Below, one piece after another: positions 1 to 10,958 of a stretch of DNA of 64,000 nucleotides. The stretch lies in the NCBI GenBank assembly GCA_029204225.1, contig MU832639.1, forward strand, positions 1 through 64,000, written 5' to 3'. How positions within the stretch are numbered: the first letter of the stretch is position 1; every line of letters starts with the position of its first letter. The stretch comes from Diphasiastrum complanatum (lineage: Eukaryota > Streptophyta > Lycopodiopsida > Lycopodiales > Lycopodiaceae). The notes under the pieces were generated by a model that made no database searches, had not been told where the DNA came from, and saw only the letters and a program-made list of their open reading frames with translations. Both the position numbers and the translations under genes were made by a program.

Positions 1-1236
1 AAACTGTAGGATTAACATTTACTTGAGAACAAAAGCAAATAACAACCAAATAGCTACTGAAATAAGATATGGTTGTGCCCCAATTACTGCCCTTCCCGAG
101 AGCCAAAACGCTGGTTTGACCATTGAACCCCTCAAAAAATCAGCCATAAGCTATTTTTCCAAAAAAAAAACGTTCTCGGCTTCTCAGAAACACAAAACGT
201 GTTCGCAGCGAAATGCGTTTCGCTGCAAACTATGACTACAATACTTCTTTGGAACAGACGGGTTGAAATGACTTTTACTCTATTTAGATCTTCGTTTTTG
301 TTAAGCACTAGAACTGTTTTGAATCAAATTGTTGTATTCGAAAGAAAGCTGTGATTTTCCTTTTTTTCGGAGTTTTAAAAAGAATGACACTTGAAAAACA
401 AAGAGAGTGACTTAAAAGCATTAAAGCAAACAGTTTTTCAGTTTTAATCTTTCACAAATTTTAAAGGTTCAAGAACATTTTTACATTGCTAATTTTCAAG
501 CTTCAAGGTATTGATAGGTTGAAAAAAAAGCCACTCAACAGGATATGTTCTTGCTCATTGCGGCAAATTGGGAGGCTAATATGTGCTACACCATAGCAAA
601 GTCTTAACAGCCAGCAGAATCAAGTTGATGGCAGAAGGAAAGCTACCAGGAGAATCAGTAACAACTCAATTCACAATGGGCTCAGCATGAACTTTCAACA
701 CTTTCTTCAATAATATCAATGTAATATTTTTCCTCATTTTCTGAACTAAAATGAAAATCCATTTCGCAGTGGAAAGTCCCCTCACAAAATTGACCAAACT
801 GAAAAATGCTAGAAGCTCATAGTCATAAATTTACATGCCCTTGAAGATTTTTTATTTTTGTAAAAGAATTTATTCGATTTGGTGAATCAGTTCATCACAA
901 AGAATTCAGATGTCCAAAAAACATTTCAGCACATCTTAAGATGATTCTGGGTAAGAGATAATAAAACTTTCCTTCAACCTTTAGATGAAGAAACAGTCTT
1001 TCTAGTGACCTTTACAAGAAAAGAATGATCTTTCTAGAGATTTTTATTGGTAGTTGAGTTTTGTTACGCTAATGGGCTCACTCTCAACCACCAATGAAGG
1101 TCGCTAGAAAGACCAATCCCCATACAAAGAATCTCCCTTATCAATGCTGCCCATCGTATTGCAGCTATTATTGCAAAAGCATCCTAAATTATTTTCCCTC
1201 AGAAAAATGTTGGTAAAGTTGAATGTTACAAAGAAC
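1..1236. other. non-coding, no gene recognised
   Basis: AT-rich sequence with only short open frames. I looked on the minus strand here for the next exon of the DNL zinc finger gene (the second CxxC of the finger, expected after position 1237) and did not find it. If that gene is intact, its downstream exon lies beyond the window edge, after an intron longer than 1.2 kb. Confidence 0.5.
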
Positions 1237-2588
1237 CTGTACAAACACTGTTCCATCTGTATATGCATGTGGATTGATAGCACGAGTGGTGCGCTCGCCA
1301 CAAACATTGCAAGTGAATGCTACTCTCATTTTGCGCCTAGGTGACTTTGTAAGCATAGGCCATCGCCTCTCAGCTGTCTCTGTGATCTCTTCCCCTTCTT
1401 CATTGGCCGCAGACCCAGAAGACCTTCCAAGCCCGATCCTGTGGTCCACGCCTGTTCGCCCTCCTCCAGGAAGCACCAAACCCATCGCCATTTCCTGCAA
1501 AGTTGAAAATTTTCCAGTTAGAAAGATATCATTGCAAGAGGTCTGTATCGCACTCGAAGTATGCAAAGCGAAAATCGAATTTGAACAGCTAAGATAGGGA
1601 ACCTCTTCTGAAGATAGATTACGATATTCATTGGCTAAAATAAAGTTGGCATTTATTACTTTGATACCTGAGAGAGTGACTGCAGAGATGGCCTGACTAA
1701 AGGTACAAGCTTTCCACATCCTGTTGAAAGGGAACTGTTACTCAATTCCTCATCTTCGCCTCCTCGTTCACCACTGCAAAACATTAAAACAAAGCATTAT
1801 ACCAAAATGCCAGCACTTATATTCCCGTAGCGCCAACTGAATTGCAGAATATGTATCTCAGCCACTGATAATTTGACACATGACACAGAATACTTACCAA
1901 TGGAATTCCTTTAACCAAAATTTATACTAACCAAAAATGCATAATACGCTAACCATATAAATCTTACTTTTTAACTGTAAGTGAAACTTTTAACTTCAAC
2001 AATTGCTTTCTAGCATATTTACCAGAAAGAAATAATAATCTACGTAAATGAAAATGTAATTTGATCATAGAAAATTAAAATGACTGCTATTCAGTTTCTG
2101 TAGCGACATTTGTCAATACCAGGCTAACCACTCTGGGCCTCCGCTGCAACCCGTAGCAGCGGCCCAGCCTGCTATTGACATACTCGTAGAAATTCAGGCA
2201 AACTAAAACCCTAAAATGCAAAGTAGATTTGATGAGCATAATAGCCAATAACAGAACTTCCAGACATAGCAAACTAAAACCCTAAAATGCAAAAGTAAAG
2301 TCGATAAGCTTATAGCCAATTACTGCTTCGCAAAAGATGATAAATCTTACTGGTAGCAAAGAAACCATTGTGAGAATCAAACGCAACATGTGGGATTGGG
2401 GGGGCATTGCGGGTGTATCTGAGAAGAGGGTGTGGATAGTCTCCCGGCTTTGACAGATGCAGGAGGCTTGCAAGGCGACAAGCAAGCACGCAAGGGGTAG
2501 AAGCGAGCGTGCCCAGGGTTCTAAAGCCGGATTGGGCGACGATGCCACACAAACCCTTGTGTTGCTTTGCTACCACGAAGCAGTCCAT
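1237..2588 (-). CDS. DNL-type zinc finger protein, organellar Hsp70-escort-like (partial)
   Basis: Exon 1237-1494 (86 codons) is bounded by TTTGCAG and CAG|GTTCTT. It encodes the front half of a DNL zinc finger: MRVAFTCNVCGERTTR followed by INPHAYTDGTVFVQ. In this family (Tim15/Zim17/HEP, DNLZ) the finger binds zinc through two CxxC pairs and keeps organellar Hsp70 soluble; only the first pair lies here. An upstream exon ends at 1668 with CAG|GTATCA in the matching phase. Its start can be 1720 (acceptor TTTCAACAG), which also fits in phase with a first exon 2351-2588 ending at A|GTAAGA, or 1773 (acceptor TTTTGCAG), which does not. The first exon starts MDCFVVAKQ and is rich in Leu, Arg and Ser with few acidic residues, as an organelle transit peptide would be; an in-frame ATG lies 21 bases upstream. 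The finger exon is well supported, exon 1 is inference, and the last exon is missing from the window. Confidence 0.7.
1774..2350. other. probable intron of the DNL gene
   Basis: No coding signal. It lies between the possible first exon and the second exon of the DNL gene and contains most of a 72-bp tandem duplication listed separately. Confidence 0.35.
2199..2342. repeat. 72-bp tandem duplication
   Basis: Two diverged copies begin with CAAACTAAAACCCTAAAATG at 2199 and 2271. Both continue through a similar AT-rich stretch containing ATAGCCAAT. The shared start resembles a plant telomere-like CCCTAAA motif, but it is a single unit, so this is a local duplication and not an interstitial telomere array. 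Confidence 0.6.
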
Positions 2589-2934
2589 GTCCGCACCTCT
2601 CAAGGTCAATTTTCCACTGCTATGCTGATCAATGAAAGAGATATAGGAGGATGATGAACGCAGCCCTTTGTTTTTCAGCCCAAATCGTCGATGTAAGTAG
2701 AAGAGATGACGATCAATCCTTGTTTTTCTTTTGCCCTAAAATACAGAGAGAAGAGTAAAAGTGAGAGCGAGAGGAAATGGATCGGCCACCACCGAGAAGG
2801 AAGACGAATACACCACAATTGAAAGGACATAGTAACTAATAATGAATTTATGAATAACTACTAAAGACTGCCCGTCGTTGACCCGCAATGGAGGCCGATC
2901 TAGGTGGCGGCCGATGATTTGGACTATGGCCGAT

Positions 2935-4005
2935 CTCGAGTCTTTGAAAAAATTTGAATCCATGAAAAAATTCGAGCCTTCAGAAAAGTTCAAGTCTTCG
3001 AAAAAATTTTAGTCTTCAGAAAAATTCGAGTCTTTGAAAAAAAAATCAAGTCGTTCGAGTCTTCGGAAAAATTCGAGTCTTTTGAAAAATTCGACTTGAC
3101 TGTACAAAGGGTCCTTTGATCCTTCGAAAAAATTTGAGTCTTTGAAAAAATTCGAGACTTTCCAAAAATTCGATCTTTTGGAAAAATTTGAGTAGTTGAA
3201 AAAATTCGAGTCTTAAGAAAATTCGAGTCATTTTGAAAAATTCCATCATTTAAAAAAATTCGAGCATTGGAAAAATTCGAGTCTTTTCAAAAATTCGAGT
3301 CGTAAAAAAACTGGAGTCTTTCAAAATCGAATCATTGGAAAAATTCGAGTCGTTCAAAAAATTCGAGTCGTTTGAAAAAATTGAGTCATTGGCAAAATTA
3401 GATCCTTTGGAAAATTCAAGCCATGGAAAAATTCGCGTCATTGAAAAAATACGATCCTTTTTTGGAAAAATTCGAGTCTTTTCCAAAAGTTCGAATCATT
3501 AGAAAAATTCGAGTCATTGAAAAAATACGATCCATTGGAAAAATTCGAGTCGTTCCATAAATTTGAGTCTCAAAAAATTCGAATCGTTCTAGAAATGCGA
3601 GTCTAGAAAAATTCAAGTTGTTTCGAAAATTCGAGTCTCAAAAAATTCGAGTCGTCCGAAAAATTCGAGTCGTCTGAGAATTCGAGTCTTCCAAAAAAAT
3701 CTAGTCATTGGAAAAATTCGAGTCTTTCTAGATATTCGAGTTTTTTCAAAAATTTTAGTCGTTCCAAAATTTGGAGTCATTGAAAAAAATCGACTCGTTC
3801 GAAAAAAAAAAAAGCGAGTCATTTAAAAATCCGAGTCATTGGAAAAAATTTGAGTCAACGGAAAAATTTGAGTCATTGGAAAAAAACGATCATTTGGAAA
3901 AAAAATTCGATCCATTGGAAAAAAATCGAGTCGTTACAAAAAAGAATCGAGTCGTTCCAAAAAAATCGAACCTCAAAAAATTCGAGTCCTCCGAAAAATT
4001 CGAGA
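2935..4005. repeat. minisatellite of about 17-bp units (GAGTCnTTnGAAAAATTC)
   Basis: About 1.07 kb of back-to-back degenerate copies of a unit close to TCGAGTCATTGGAAAAAT. Unit length varies from about 14 to 24 bases, giving roughly 60 units. The plus strand is purine-rich with A-runs of 4 to 12 bases. Because the unit has few stop codons, many overlapping open frames arise on both strands (KFESLEK-like on plus, TRIFPMTR-like on minus); these are by-products of the repeat and not genes. The array ends abruptly at a GAGAGAGGC-rich segment. Confidence 0.9.
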
Positions 4006-4101
4006 GAGGCTGAGATATGCGAGATGTGTGACACATATCTCGCTTAGAGAGAGAGATGACAACAAAAGTCCGAGTCAGAGAGAGGCCGAGAGAGCGACTT
4101 T

Positions 4102-4185
4102 GGGCATATCTTGCACATCTCATATCTCAAACAGCTCGCACATCTCGCATATCTGGCATATCTCGCACATACCGCATATCTAGCT
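4102..4185. repeat. short tandem repeat, 10-11 bp (CATATCTCGCA)
   Basis: About seven imperfect copies of CATATCTCGCA / CACATCTCGCA, next to short GAGAGA-rich runs. It directly follows the 17-bp minisatellite, with about 100 bases of GA-rich sequence between. Confidence 0.65.
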
Positions 4186-4334
4186 TGTTGTGTACATCTT
4201 GCATTTTTGGAAGTGTGTGCACATGTGAGGCAAGGTAGATACAACATAAGAGCAAGAAATAAAGATGTCGAATGATAGAATACATATAGTTGAACCATAC
4301 ACTTGTTAGGTGTATCTTGAGACCATGAAATCGT

Positions 4335-5481
4335 TTATAATACACAGCGGAGGAGGAGCAAAACTCCAACTTTTCTTTTATATAAAAAATATGTACATCC
4401 CATAATTGCTAAGAGAATTACTACTACAATCAATCCTACTATAACACCTTCTCTTGACTGATGTTTTTTGTCGGTAGGTACAGCAGAAAAGCTTGCACAC
4501 AGAAGACCAAAAAGTAAGTCTACTGACAGTGGGCATTCCATTTAAAATTTCTATTTGTACCAGCCGTATACATGAAACTTCTATTGTAGATATATCAAAA
4601 CATCAAACAAAGAGTGGAATGCTTGTAGCAAAGACCTTTGAATCTGCCATCAATGCATTCATCGTTTGTTTGAAGGCTGGAGCTATACTCTTTGCTATTT
4701 AAACATCGACAAAAAGTGTGTTTTTTCTCGCTATGATACATTCAAGTGCGTTCCAAGATGATTACCATATGCCTTGTAGTAGTTCTGGCCATCCTTGAGA
4801 TCTGGCTCAAGTGCGACATTTGGATGAGGGCTGGAAAGGCGTGGATATAACATGGAGATGTTCAGAGCCCCATCATTGTCCTGCCAATCTTCATCCCTAC
4901 AAATAGTTTTGACTTAGATTAGATAAGATTGTGTTCACCAAGGAGCTCAAAATTTTGCATATGCCATATGCAGGTAGATAAGAGAATGACTTGTCTGTAT
5001 CCCTCATAAGAAGGAGAAGTCGTTGAAGGGTAATGCCAAAAATTTGCAATGCTTTAATTAAGATATTGGATGAATATTAGATAAACTTGACAGAACTGTC
5101 TGACCAAACAATTTTGTGGTTCTCTGGTTGCATAACTGTTTGGAAAAGAGCACACCATGTTACTAAAAGGGACTTTCAAATAGACATTTTCTCTTTCGTG
5201 AAAAAGAAGGAAATGAACAAAAGATGGGTTGGGTTTTAAATGAATTAATGTAACAAAAATGAAAACTTTTGTATTTGATGAAGCTGAGAAATCTCCTAAT
5301 ATGAAATAGAAGATTTACAAAAGCTAGGCTCTGCACATTCTAATTACTTCAAAGCTATTCTGCCATGTTTACTATTCGTTTTACTTGGTCAAAGCCATAG
5401 TTGGCTTGTGATTATCAACACCACAGAAGGCTACAACCCTCGCTGGATTGGGGGCAGAAAGAAAGCAGACCAATGCATCAG
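4335..5481 (-). pseudogene. exon-like remains including a lipase-like exon
   Basis: Three minus-strand segments have plausible splice borders. Segment 4766-4896 (acceptor TATTTGTAG, donor G|GTAATC) reads DEDWQDNDGALNISMLYPRL, resembling a conserved block of plant alpha/beta-hydrolase lipases (WxxNDGALNTISMxxPRL), here lacking the Thr. Segment 5385-5481 (acceptor TTTTTAACAG) reads DALVCFLSAPNPARVVAFCG; I do not recognise it. Segment 4335-4487 encodes a single hydrophobic helix (REGVIVGLIVVVILLAIMG) followed by YKRK, like a membrane anchor. I cannot show that the three belong to one transcript. No catalytic serine region was seen. This may be a degraded gene or fragments of several. Confidence 0.3.
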
Positions 5482-7131
5482 CTGTTAAAAATTTAAATAA
5501 TGATGAGAAGCATCGTGTGTCATAAGATTAGAACACAAAATCATCCTAGTTGATGAGTTAGAGTTTTGAAATGATTTTCAAGTCCGTTTTAAGACAATAT
5601 AGGGATATTATCAACGACTAACATCAATGTATATTTGCCCTAATTTGATTGTCATGAAGGCTTATTAAAACCAAAAGCGCCAATAGATGTAAAAGGGATC
5701 ACATGATTTTGTTTGAGCTTTGTGAACAAAAATTAGCTACAATTTGGTCCATTTGCAATAAAGAGACGAAAACATTACCATAAACAAAATTCAACTTCGG
5801 CTATCATACATGACGCGTTTGTGATCAATGTTGTTTTTTTATTTGAAGACACAAATTAACGTCCTCTCATCCAAAGTATGTTTATGAATTACGAAGAAAT
5901 TTCTATTCCTTAAGCATAAAAAGAGTGGAAACTGGATTTTAGACGAAATTCACAATTTGACTTGATTGTGAAGTCGACCAGCGGAAAACTAATGAAATAA
6001 TCGATTCTATAAGCTGAAAATAGGGCTTTTCTGTCAATGATGAAGGCAGAAACAATGCTCAAAAAATCTTCTCTGTATGTGTGTGAGTCGTGTGTGTTTA
6101 TGGAGGGTGTATGTATATATATGCGTGTATTTATTGAGTGTGTGTGTGTATGTTTGGGCTGGGCTTTGACCTCAATAAAGCCCATGCATCACCTGAGCTC
6201 TGAGTTCAACAAAGCTCTGGCTTTATTTATTTTTATTTTTGATTGGTCTCCTGCCGCAGTGTCATCAAAAATTGGTTTTTTTTTAGAAATTCTCAAAAAA
6301 TTTCTAACAAAAAAAAAATCTAATGCGTCTCCCCGCCACAGCATGGTAGGCCGTAGATCTCAACTCAGAAAATGATCAACAAATAATCAAACTAATCAAA
6401 CTAAACAACTATTGAATTGTAATGACACTAAGAAGAAAATTCAAGGGAGTTTAGGGTTTAGAGCACAAATACCTATGTGCACAATGCACTTTAAGATTGA
6501 TCAATCATAATGAAGGCTGTATTTTTTTCTAAGAATGCTAGATTCCACATAGGGCTTCAATATTGCTACATCATAGATCTTGTTTAGAATGGTGAAGTAT
6601 CATTGCACTACACTTCTGCTAGCCAAAACAATGATTACAAATTTATTAACTAAGGCATTGAATAAAGAGAGACTAATAGCATTCAGAAAGTCAAAACATG
6701 GAGACAAAGTAGGCTAATTTCTTCTACCTCCTAAACAGAGAAGCTTGCAACATGACCTGTGAGCAAATAAGTTACAAACTTTGGATGAATGTCTCCGATC
6801 TTAGAAACTTCTTAGAATTTTTTTGGGTCGCAATTTGCTTGCATGAATCTCTTTATAGATGCAAATACTCAAAATCAGCCTGATCGTCACTTTTCCTTGT
6901 AGTGTACAAAAGTTAATACATGACATTATTGCATAAAAAGTGGAATTTCAGTGAACAAACTTCCTGTTGCTGGTGCGCTCTGCAAATAAAGGCAACTTTC
7001 CCTATAATTTTCTTCCAATGTATCATTATGCATACAAATGATCCACTTTATTCTGCAAGGATTATGTCAAAAAAGACGATAAGATACATATGTCAAGAAA
7101 ACAGAGAAGCTTAGGCCAGTTCATTTTGCAA
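5482..7131. other. non-coding, no gene recognised
   Basis: AT-rich sequence with no protein family that I recognise. It contains a TG-rich simple repeat near 6076-6152 and long A/T runs near 6270-6320. Confidence 0.5.
6076..6152. repeat. TG-rich simple repeat
   Basis: Interrupted GTGTGT tracts (TATGTGTGTGAGTCGTGTGT, later GAGTGTGTGTGTGTATG) with a central ATATATAT segment. It is an ordinary microsatellite that also creates a spurious open frame on the minus strand. Confidence 0.7.
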
Positions 7132-7792
7132 TTACCACCAATAGGAGTCAACTACGTCTTCAAAAGCAGCTTCGTTGCCATCAACAACGATGAAATTATG
7201 GTCTCTCTCTCCCCACTCAGCCGTAGGCCTGCAATCATACTTGTGCCGGATCTTCCAGTCAAGTGCTTGGCAGGCTCTTGAACAGTAATTAACGGTACCG
7301 CAAGCAGAGCATCTTCTAAACTCGTGCTTTCTAGTTTCAGGTCTCCCACAATTGGCATGAGAGCACAATCTCAAACCACAGGCTGGGGGATGAACAGCGA
7401 ACCAATCAACTAAAAAACTGTTGGCAACATGGAGCTTAGGAGGAGGGACATTACAGCCAAAGTCACTCAGAAGAGAACACCCACTATTCTGAAAGAGACA
7501 TAGAACAGGATGGCGATCTGCACTGTCACCCACAGAAAATCCTGCATGATCCAGAAATGCTCTTTGTATAGCATCAGCCTTTGTCCAGCACAAACTGGAG
7601 AGGCATTCGATGATGAGGACAACTTACACCTCTCATATTCGCAGTTGTTTGTAGGACTGTCCCCACGAAACTCCATGGAGAAGCTGCCATAGCTGCTGCT
7701 TCTGCCTCTCTCGCGTTGGCTTCCAGCAGACCGACCTTCCGTAGTGCGTGACATTTTCGGAGGCACAGGGTTAATTTTCTGACTACAACCAT
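7132..7792 (-). pseudogene. 3' end of an F-box/MYND zinc finger gene (5'-truncated)
   Basis: Exon 7132-7488 encodes 118 residues: GCSLLSDFGCNVPPP, then a MYND finger with LCSHANCGRPETRKHEFRRC, CSACGTVNYC, CSRAC and a final HKYDC, giving all expected Cys/His ligands, then an acidic tail and stop. This matches the C-terminal part of plant F-box proteins of the At1g67340 type, which carry an F-box, Sel1-like repeats and MYND. A 139-bp intron (7489-7627, GTAAGT...TCTCTTTCAG) joins in phase to an upstream exon with GLLEANAREAEAA, the end of the Sel1 region. Upstream of about 7700 the frame breaks near ENVTHYGR and homology fades by 7792; no F-box or Sel1 repeats follow. The kept intron argues against a processed retrocopy. 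Most likely a truncated gene copy; a functional short gene is not excluded. Confidence 0.65.
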
Positions 7793-9477
7793 TACACTCT
7801 CTCTCTAAAATATCTTTATATATATAGATTGGGCTGCCCCATTCCTTTGGGTTCGGAGCGATGGCCAACGAAGTCGCTTATTGGCATGAGACGAGAAGCA
7901 GCTCCCACTCCGCTGCGCTGGCCCTGCCAGACTGCAAATTTTGGACAAGTCGGCAGCTCGAGAGAGGGGCAAACATTTATTTCTCAAGCATAGGTCTCCT
8001 TGTCATGACAATTTTTTGTGGGTCCCGAGATTTTTTGTAGCACTTTGGCCCTCGAGTCCCGGGCACGTGCGGGGCGATTTTTTGCGAGCACCCTGTCCGA
8101 AATTTTCTCGGCACATGCGGGACATTTTTTTGCAAGCACAACACCATTATTTGTTTGTTTCATTATATATGCAACAAGGTTGTTTATCCCAAAAAAATAT
8201 TGGATAAATCTGAGATGCCACATGGCATTAGACTGGGTCCTAAAATTTTCAGGCATGTAGGTACAAGGCAGGGACTGCTCTCGCAGGTACCGAGCAGCAG
8301 GGCGGGTAGCATTGGAGGGGTCGAGAGTAATTGGTTTCGTGCTAATAAGTGACGAGGGTATGCCAAAACTAAAGAAATGGGTCCGGTTGGATTACTAATG
8401 GCATTGAATTATTATATATAACAAAGTGATTTGAGTACATCAGGAGAACCTTTCCCATATCCGAGGCATTCAAATCATTAACAAATTAAAAACAAAATAA
8501 ATCTCAAACATCTCAACTTTTAGTTGTCACTCTAGCTTATCACTACCACATCAAAGTTAATGAAAACTTATAGACTGTCCATTTTGCATGGACAACAAAT
8601 TATTTACAAGGTGCTTCAAAAGCTCTCAAGAGCTTTGCCACCGCACTTTGAAAAGTGAACAAAATAAGTTTTCTAACGCTGTCAATGATCATATTTCAAA
8701 TTACAAGTTTTGAATAAGTACGAATTATTTTGTTCCAAGCCAAGGTCATTTGTAATTTGAGTACCAAGAATCTTTGTGACTTGTTATGTGCCAATCATAG
8801 CAGTTTAACATTAAATCCATTCGTCTGCATCACATTAGCATGGTAAAAGCTAGAAAGCAAGAAACAAGGAAAAAATAAAAAAACTAGACAAAATGTGAAA
8901 CCCTCACAAGATATGGCAAAGAATGTATGAATTGCTCCATTGAGTGGCTATGAATTCTCATATGAGAAGGTTCAAACTAAATGGATGTAAAACAACCTTC
9001 AAATTTAGCACAACCTTAGCAATGTTTGTGTGTGCTTCTATTATGAGATTGGGGAAAGCTAAATTAGGCATTCCAACCATTATTACAAATCTCACCATTA
9101 TTACAAAGATAGCCGCAAGTGTTTGTCCTTTTTTTAACTATTCTATTGAACTAATCATATTCTAATTTAGAACCATGGCTATATTTATCAATATCTATTA
9201 AGCACATGGGTTGTTTCAGCTCCCATGTTACAAATTGCAGATCCATATTTACCTTCACGTCGTGAGAACTGACGCAAGTGATACTTCAAATGGAGCTTCT
9301 CTATTACAGAATGATAGGCCACTAGCGTTTGAAAACAAAAAAAATCATTGGTCCTCAGTTGCGTTATACTACACATGAAAATGAATTATTTCCAGTGTTT
9401 AAGTATTTTTGCAATCAACATGATCTTCGAGGGAGGAAAGCTCGATGGGCCTAATTGATGCAAGAATTTGACCATGA
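7793..9477. other. non-coding, no gene recognised
   Basis: No protein family seen. At 8060-8145 a GC-rich motif recurs (GCGGGGCGATTTTTTGCGAG, then GCGGGACATTTTTTTGCAAG), suggesting a short degenerate duplication. The rest is AT-rich. Confidence 0.45.
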
Positions 9478-10161
9478 TGTGAAAAATGGCCTATTTTGGC
9501 AAATCTAGCCATGTAGAACTTTGTAAATATTGTGTATAATTGGGTTCCACACATGAGGCCAAGATGACACGTGGCAACCCACTCCTAATGTAGGTTAGGT
9601 CACGTCAAGAGAGTTGGTCATGTCTATTTGGTGGTCATCCCTACTTTATAGCACCTACACCTAAGTTTAAGGTGAAAATTTGACCAATTAGCTACCTACC
9701 AAGCATAACTCTAGGATCTAGGCTAGGGTTTCATTTTAGGGCAAGAAGAGTGAGTTAACTTCCTTATTACATGCTGGAAATCCATTTAACTTCAAGAAGG
9801 AAGTCAAATTTGCTATGTATTCCAAGCTCTCATAGTGATAAGATAGAATATTTTTTGGAGCTCATTGGCAATCTCAAGCTACTCCACTATGTACATTGAG
9901 TTTTTGTGATCCAAATGCAACCAAATCAATTTCTACTTGTTTCTCAGCTTGAAGGTCGTACTAAAGCTTGTAGTACACACGTCTGGGCTCGGATTTCAAT
10001 GTTGATCAATCCTTTTGATTGATGCTTGTTGTTTGTCAAATTGCCAATCTAGATAAACTTCTTTGTGTCTAGTTTTTTGGTAGATTGTTAAGCAAGCATC
10101 CAATCACTCTTGTGGATCTTTTGTAGATCCATTTATGGTCCTAAAGTATATTACTTTCACA
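9478..10161 (+). repeat. 5' LTR of copia A1 (684 bp)
   Basis: Starts TGTGAAAAATGGCC and ends ACTTTCACA, giving inverted ends TGTGAAA/TTTCACA. It is followed directly by TGGTATCAGAGCC. The sequence recurs from 13400 to 20956 as the interrupted 3' LTR and, diverged and inverted, as the solo LTR at 51182-51872. Confidence 0.9.
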
Positions 10162-10174
10162 TGGTATCAGAGCC
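10162..10174 (+). promoter_or_regulatory. primer binding site, tRNA-iMet type
   Basis: TGGTATCAGAGCC directly after the LTR end is the usual plant copia primer site, complementary to the 3' end of initiator tRNA-Met. Confidence 0.9.
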
Positions 10175-10600
10175 AAGTACAAGAGCATAAGCCATTGATC
10201 TAATGCAAATCCATTTTTAGCAAGTTTTGGTGCTAAAAACTAGTATTGAGAGGGCAAGCTAGAATCTTGATTTTGGTGAGGAGATTTGATCCCAAACTTG
10301 GTAGGGGTCCAAATCCGTACTTTCCACATGGGTGGGCACCTCGAACCTGCATTTAATGCATGATATTCATTTGATCCAAAAAAATCCAATTTGTGAGCTT
10401 TTGATGTAATTTTTGGTGGAAATCTTAGGATAAGCTACCAAGATTGAGTGCCATTGATTAAATTTGACTTAGAGTCATGAGATCTAATTAATCTAGGCTG
10501 AAATCAGGTCCTCTAAACTTGTTTTACAGGTCTGGAAAGTATATCAAAAAGTGTGAGGGAGATTTAGTCATGTTATTATCCAAAAATAGCCAAAATTGAC

Positions 10601-10943
10601 AAGATTTGATTATAAGTAGGTTTCACATCATCTTATCTTCATTCAAACTTTGTGAGGAAGTGCTAGAACTGAGATTATAAGTCCATTTGTTGGATTAGAA
10701 ATCTAATTTGAGTGAAACACTACAAGAGAGAGACCTTAGTGAGTTTCTAGAGACAATCAAATCTGTTTCTTGGTAAGATTTGCTTGAAAGTAGTTTTCAC
10801 TTCATCTTATCTTCATTCCAGCTTTGTGAGGGAGTGATAGAACTGTGATTATAAGTCCATTTGTTGGATTAGAAATCAAATTTGAGTGAAACACTGCAAG
10901 TGTGAGACCTTTGAGAGTTTCAAGTCAATCAAATCTATTACTA
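10601..10943 (+). repeat. 174-bp tandem duplication in the A1 leader
   Basis: Two copies start at AAGATTTGATTATAAG (10601) and AAGATTTGCTTGAAAG (10775). Both share CATCTTATCTTCATTC, ATTATAAGTCCATTTGTTGG and GAGTGAAACACT. The duplication lies between the primer site and the gag start codon. Confidence 0.75.
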
Positions 10944-10958
10944 GAAGTCACTAGTAAG

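Noticed and set aside
3046-3822. Chain of minus-strand frames rich in TRIF and FSNDS peptides
   Set aside because: Produced by the 17-bp minisatellite, which lacks stops in several frames.
2935-4005. CRISPR array
   Set aside because: Units are degenerate, contiguous and without unique spacers; the sequence is plant nuclear DNA.
10902-10958. Upstream start of copia A1 gag (MRPLRVSSQSN)
   Set aside because: Related elements start gag at the ATG equivalent to 10959; the extension lies in the duplicated leader.
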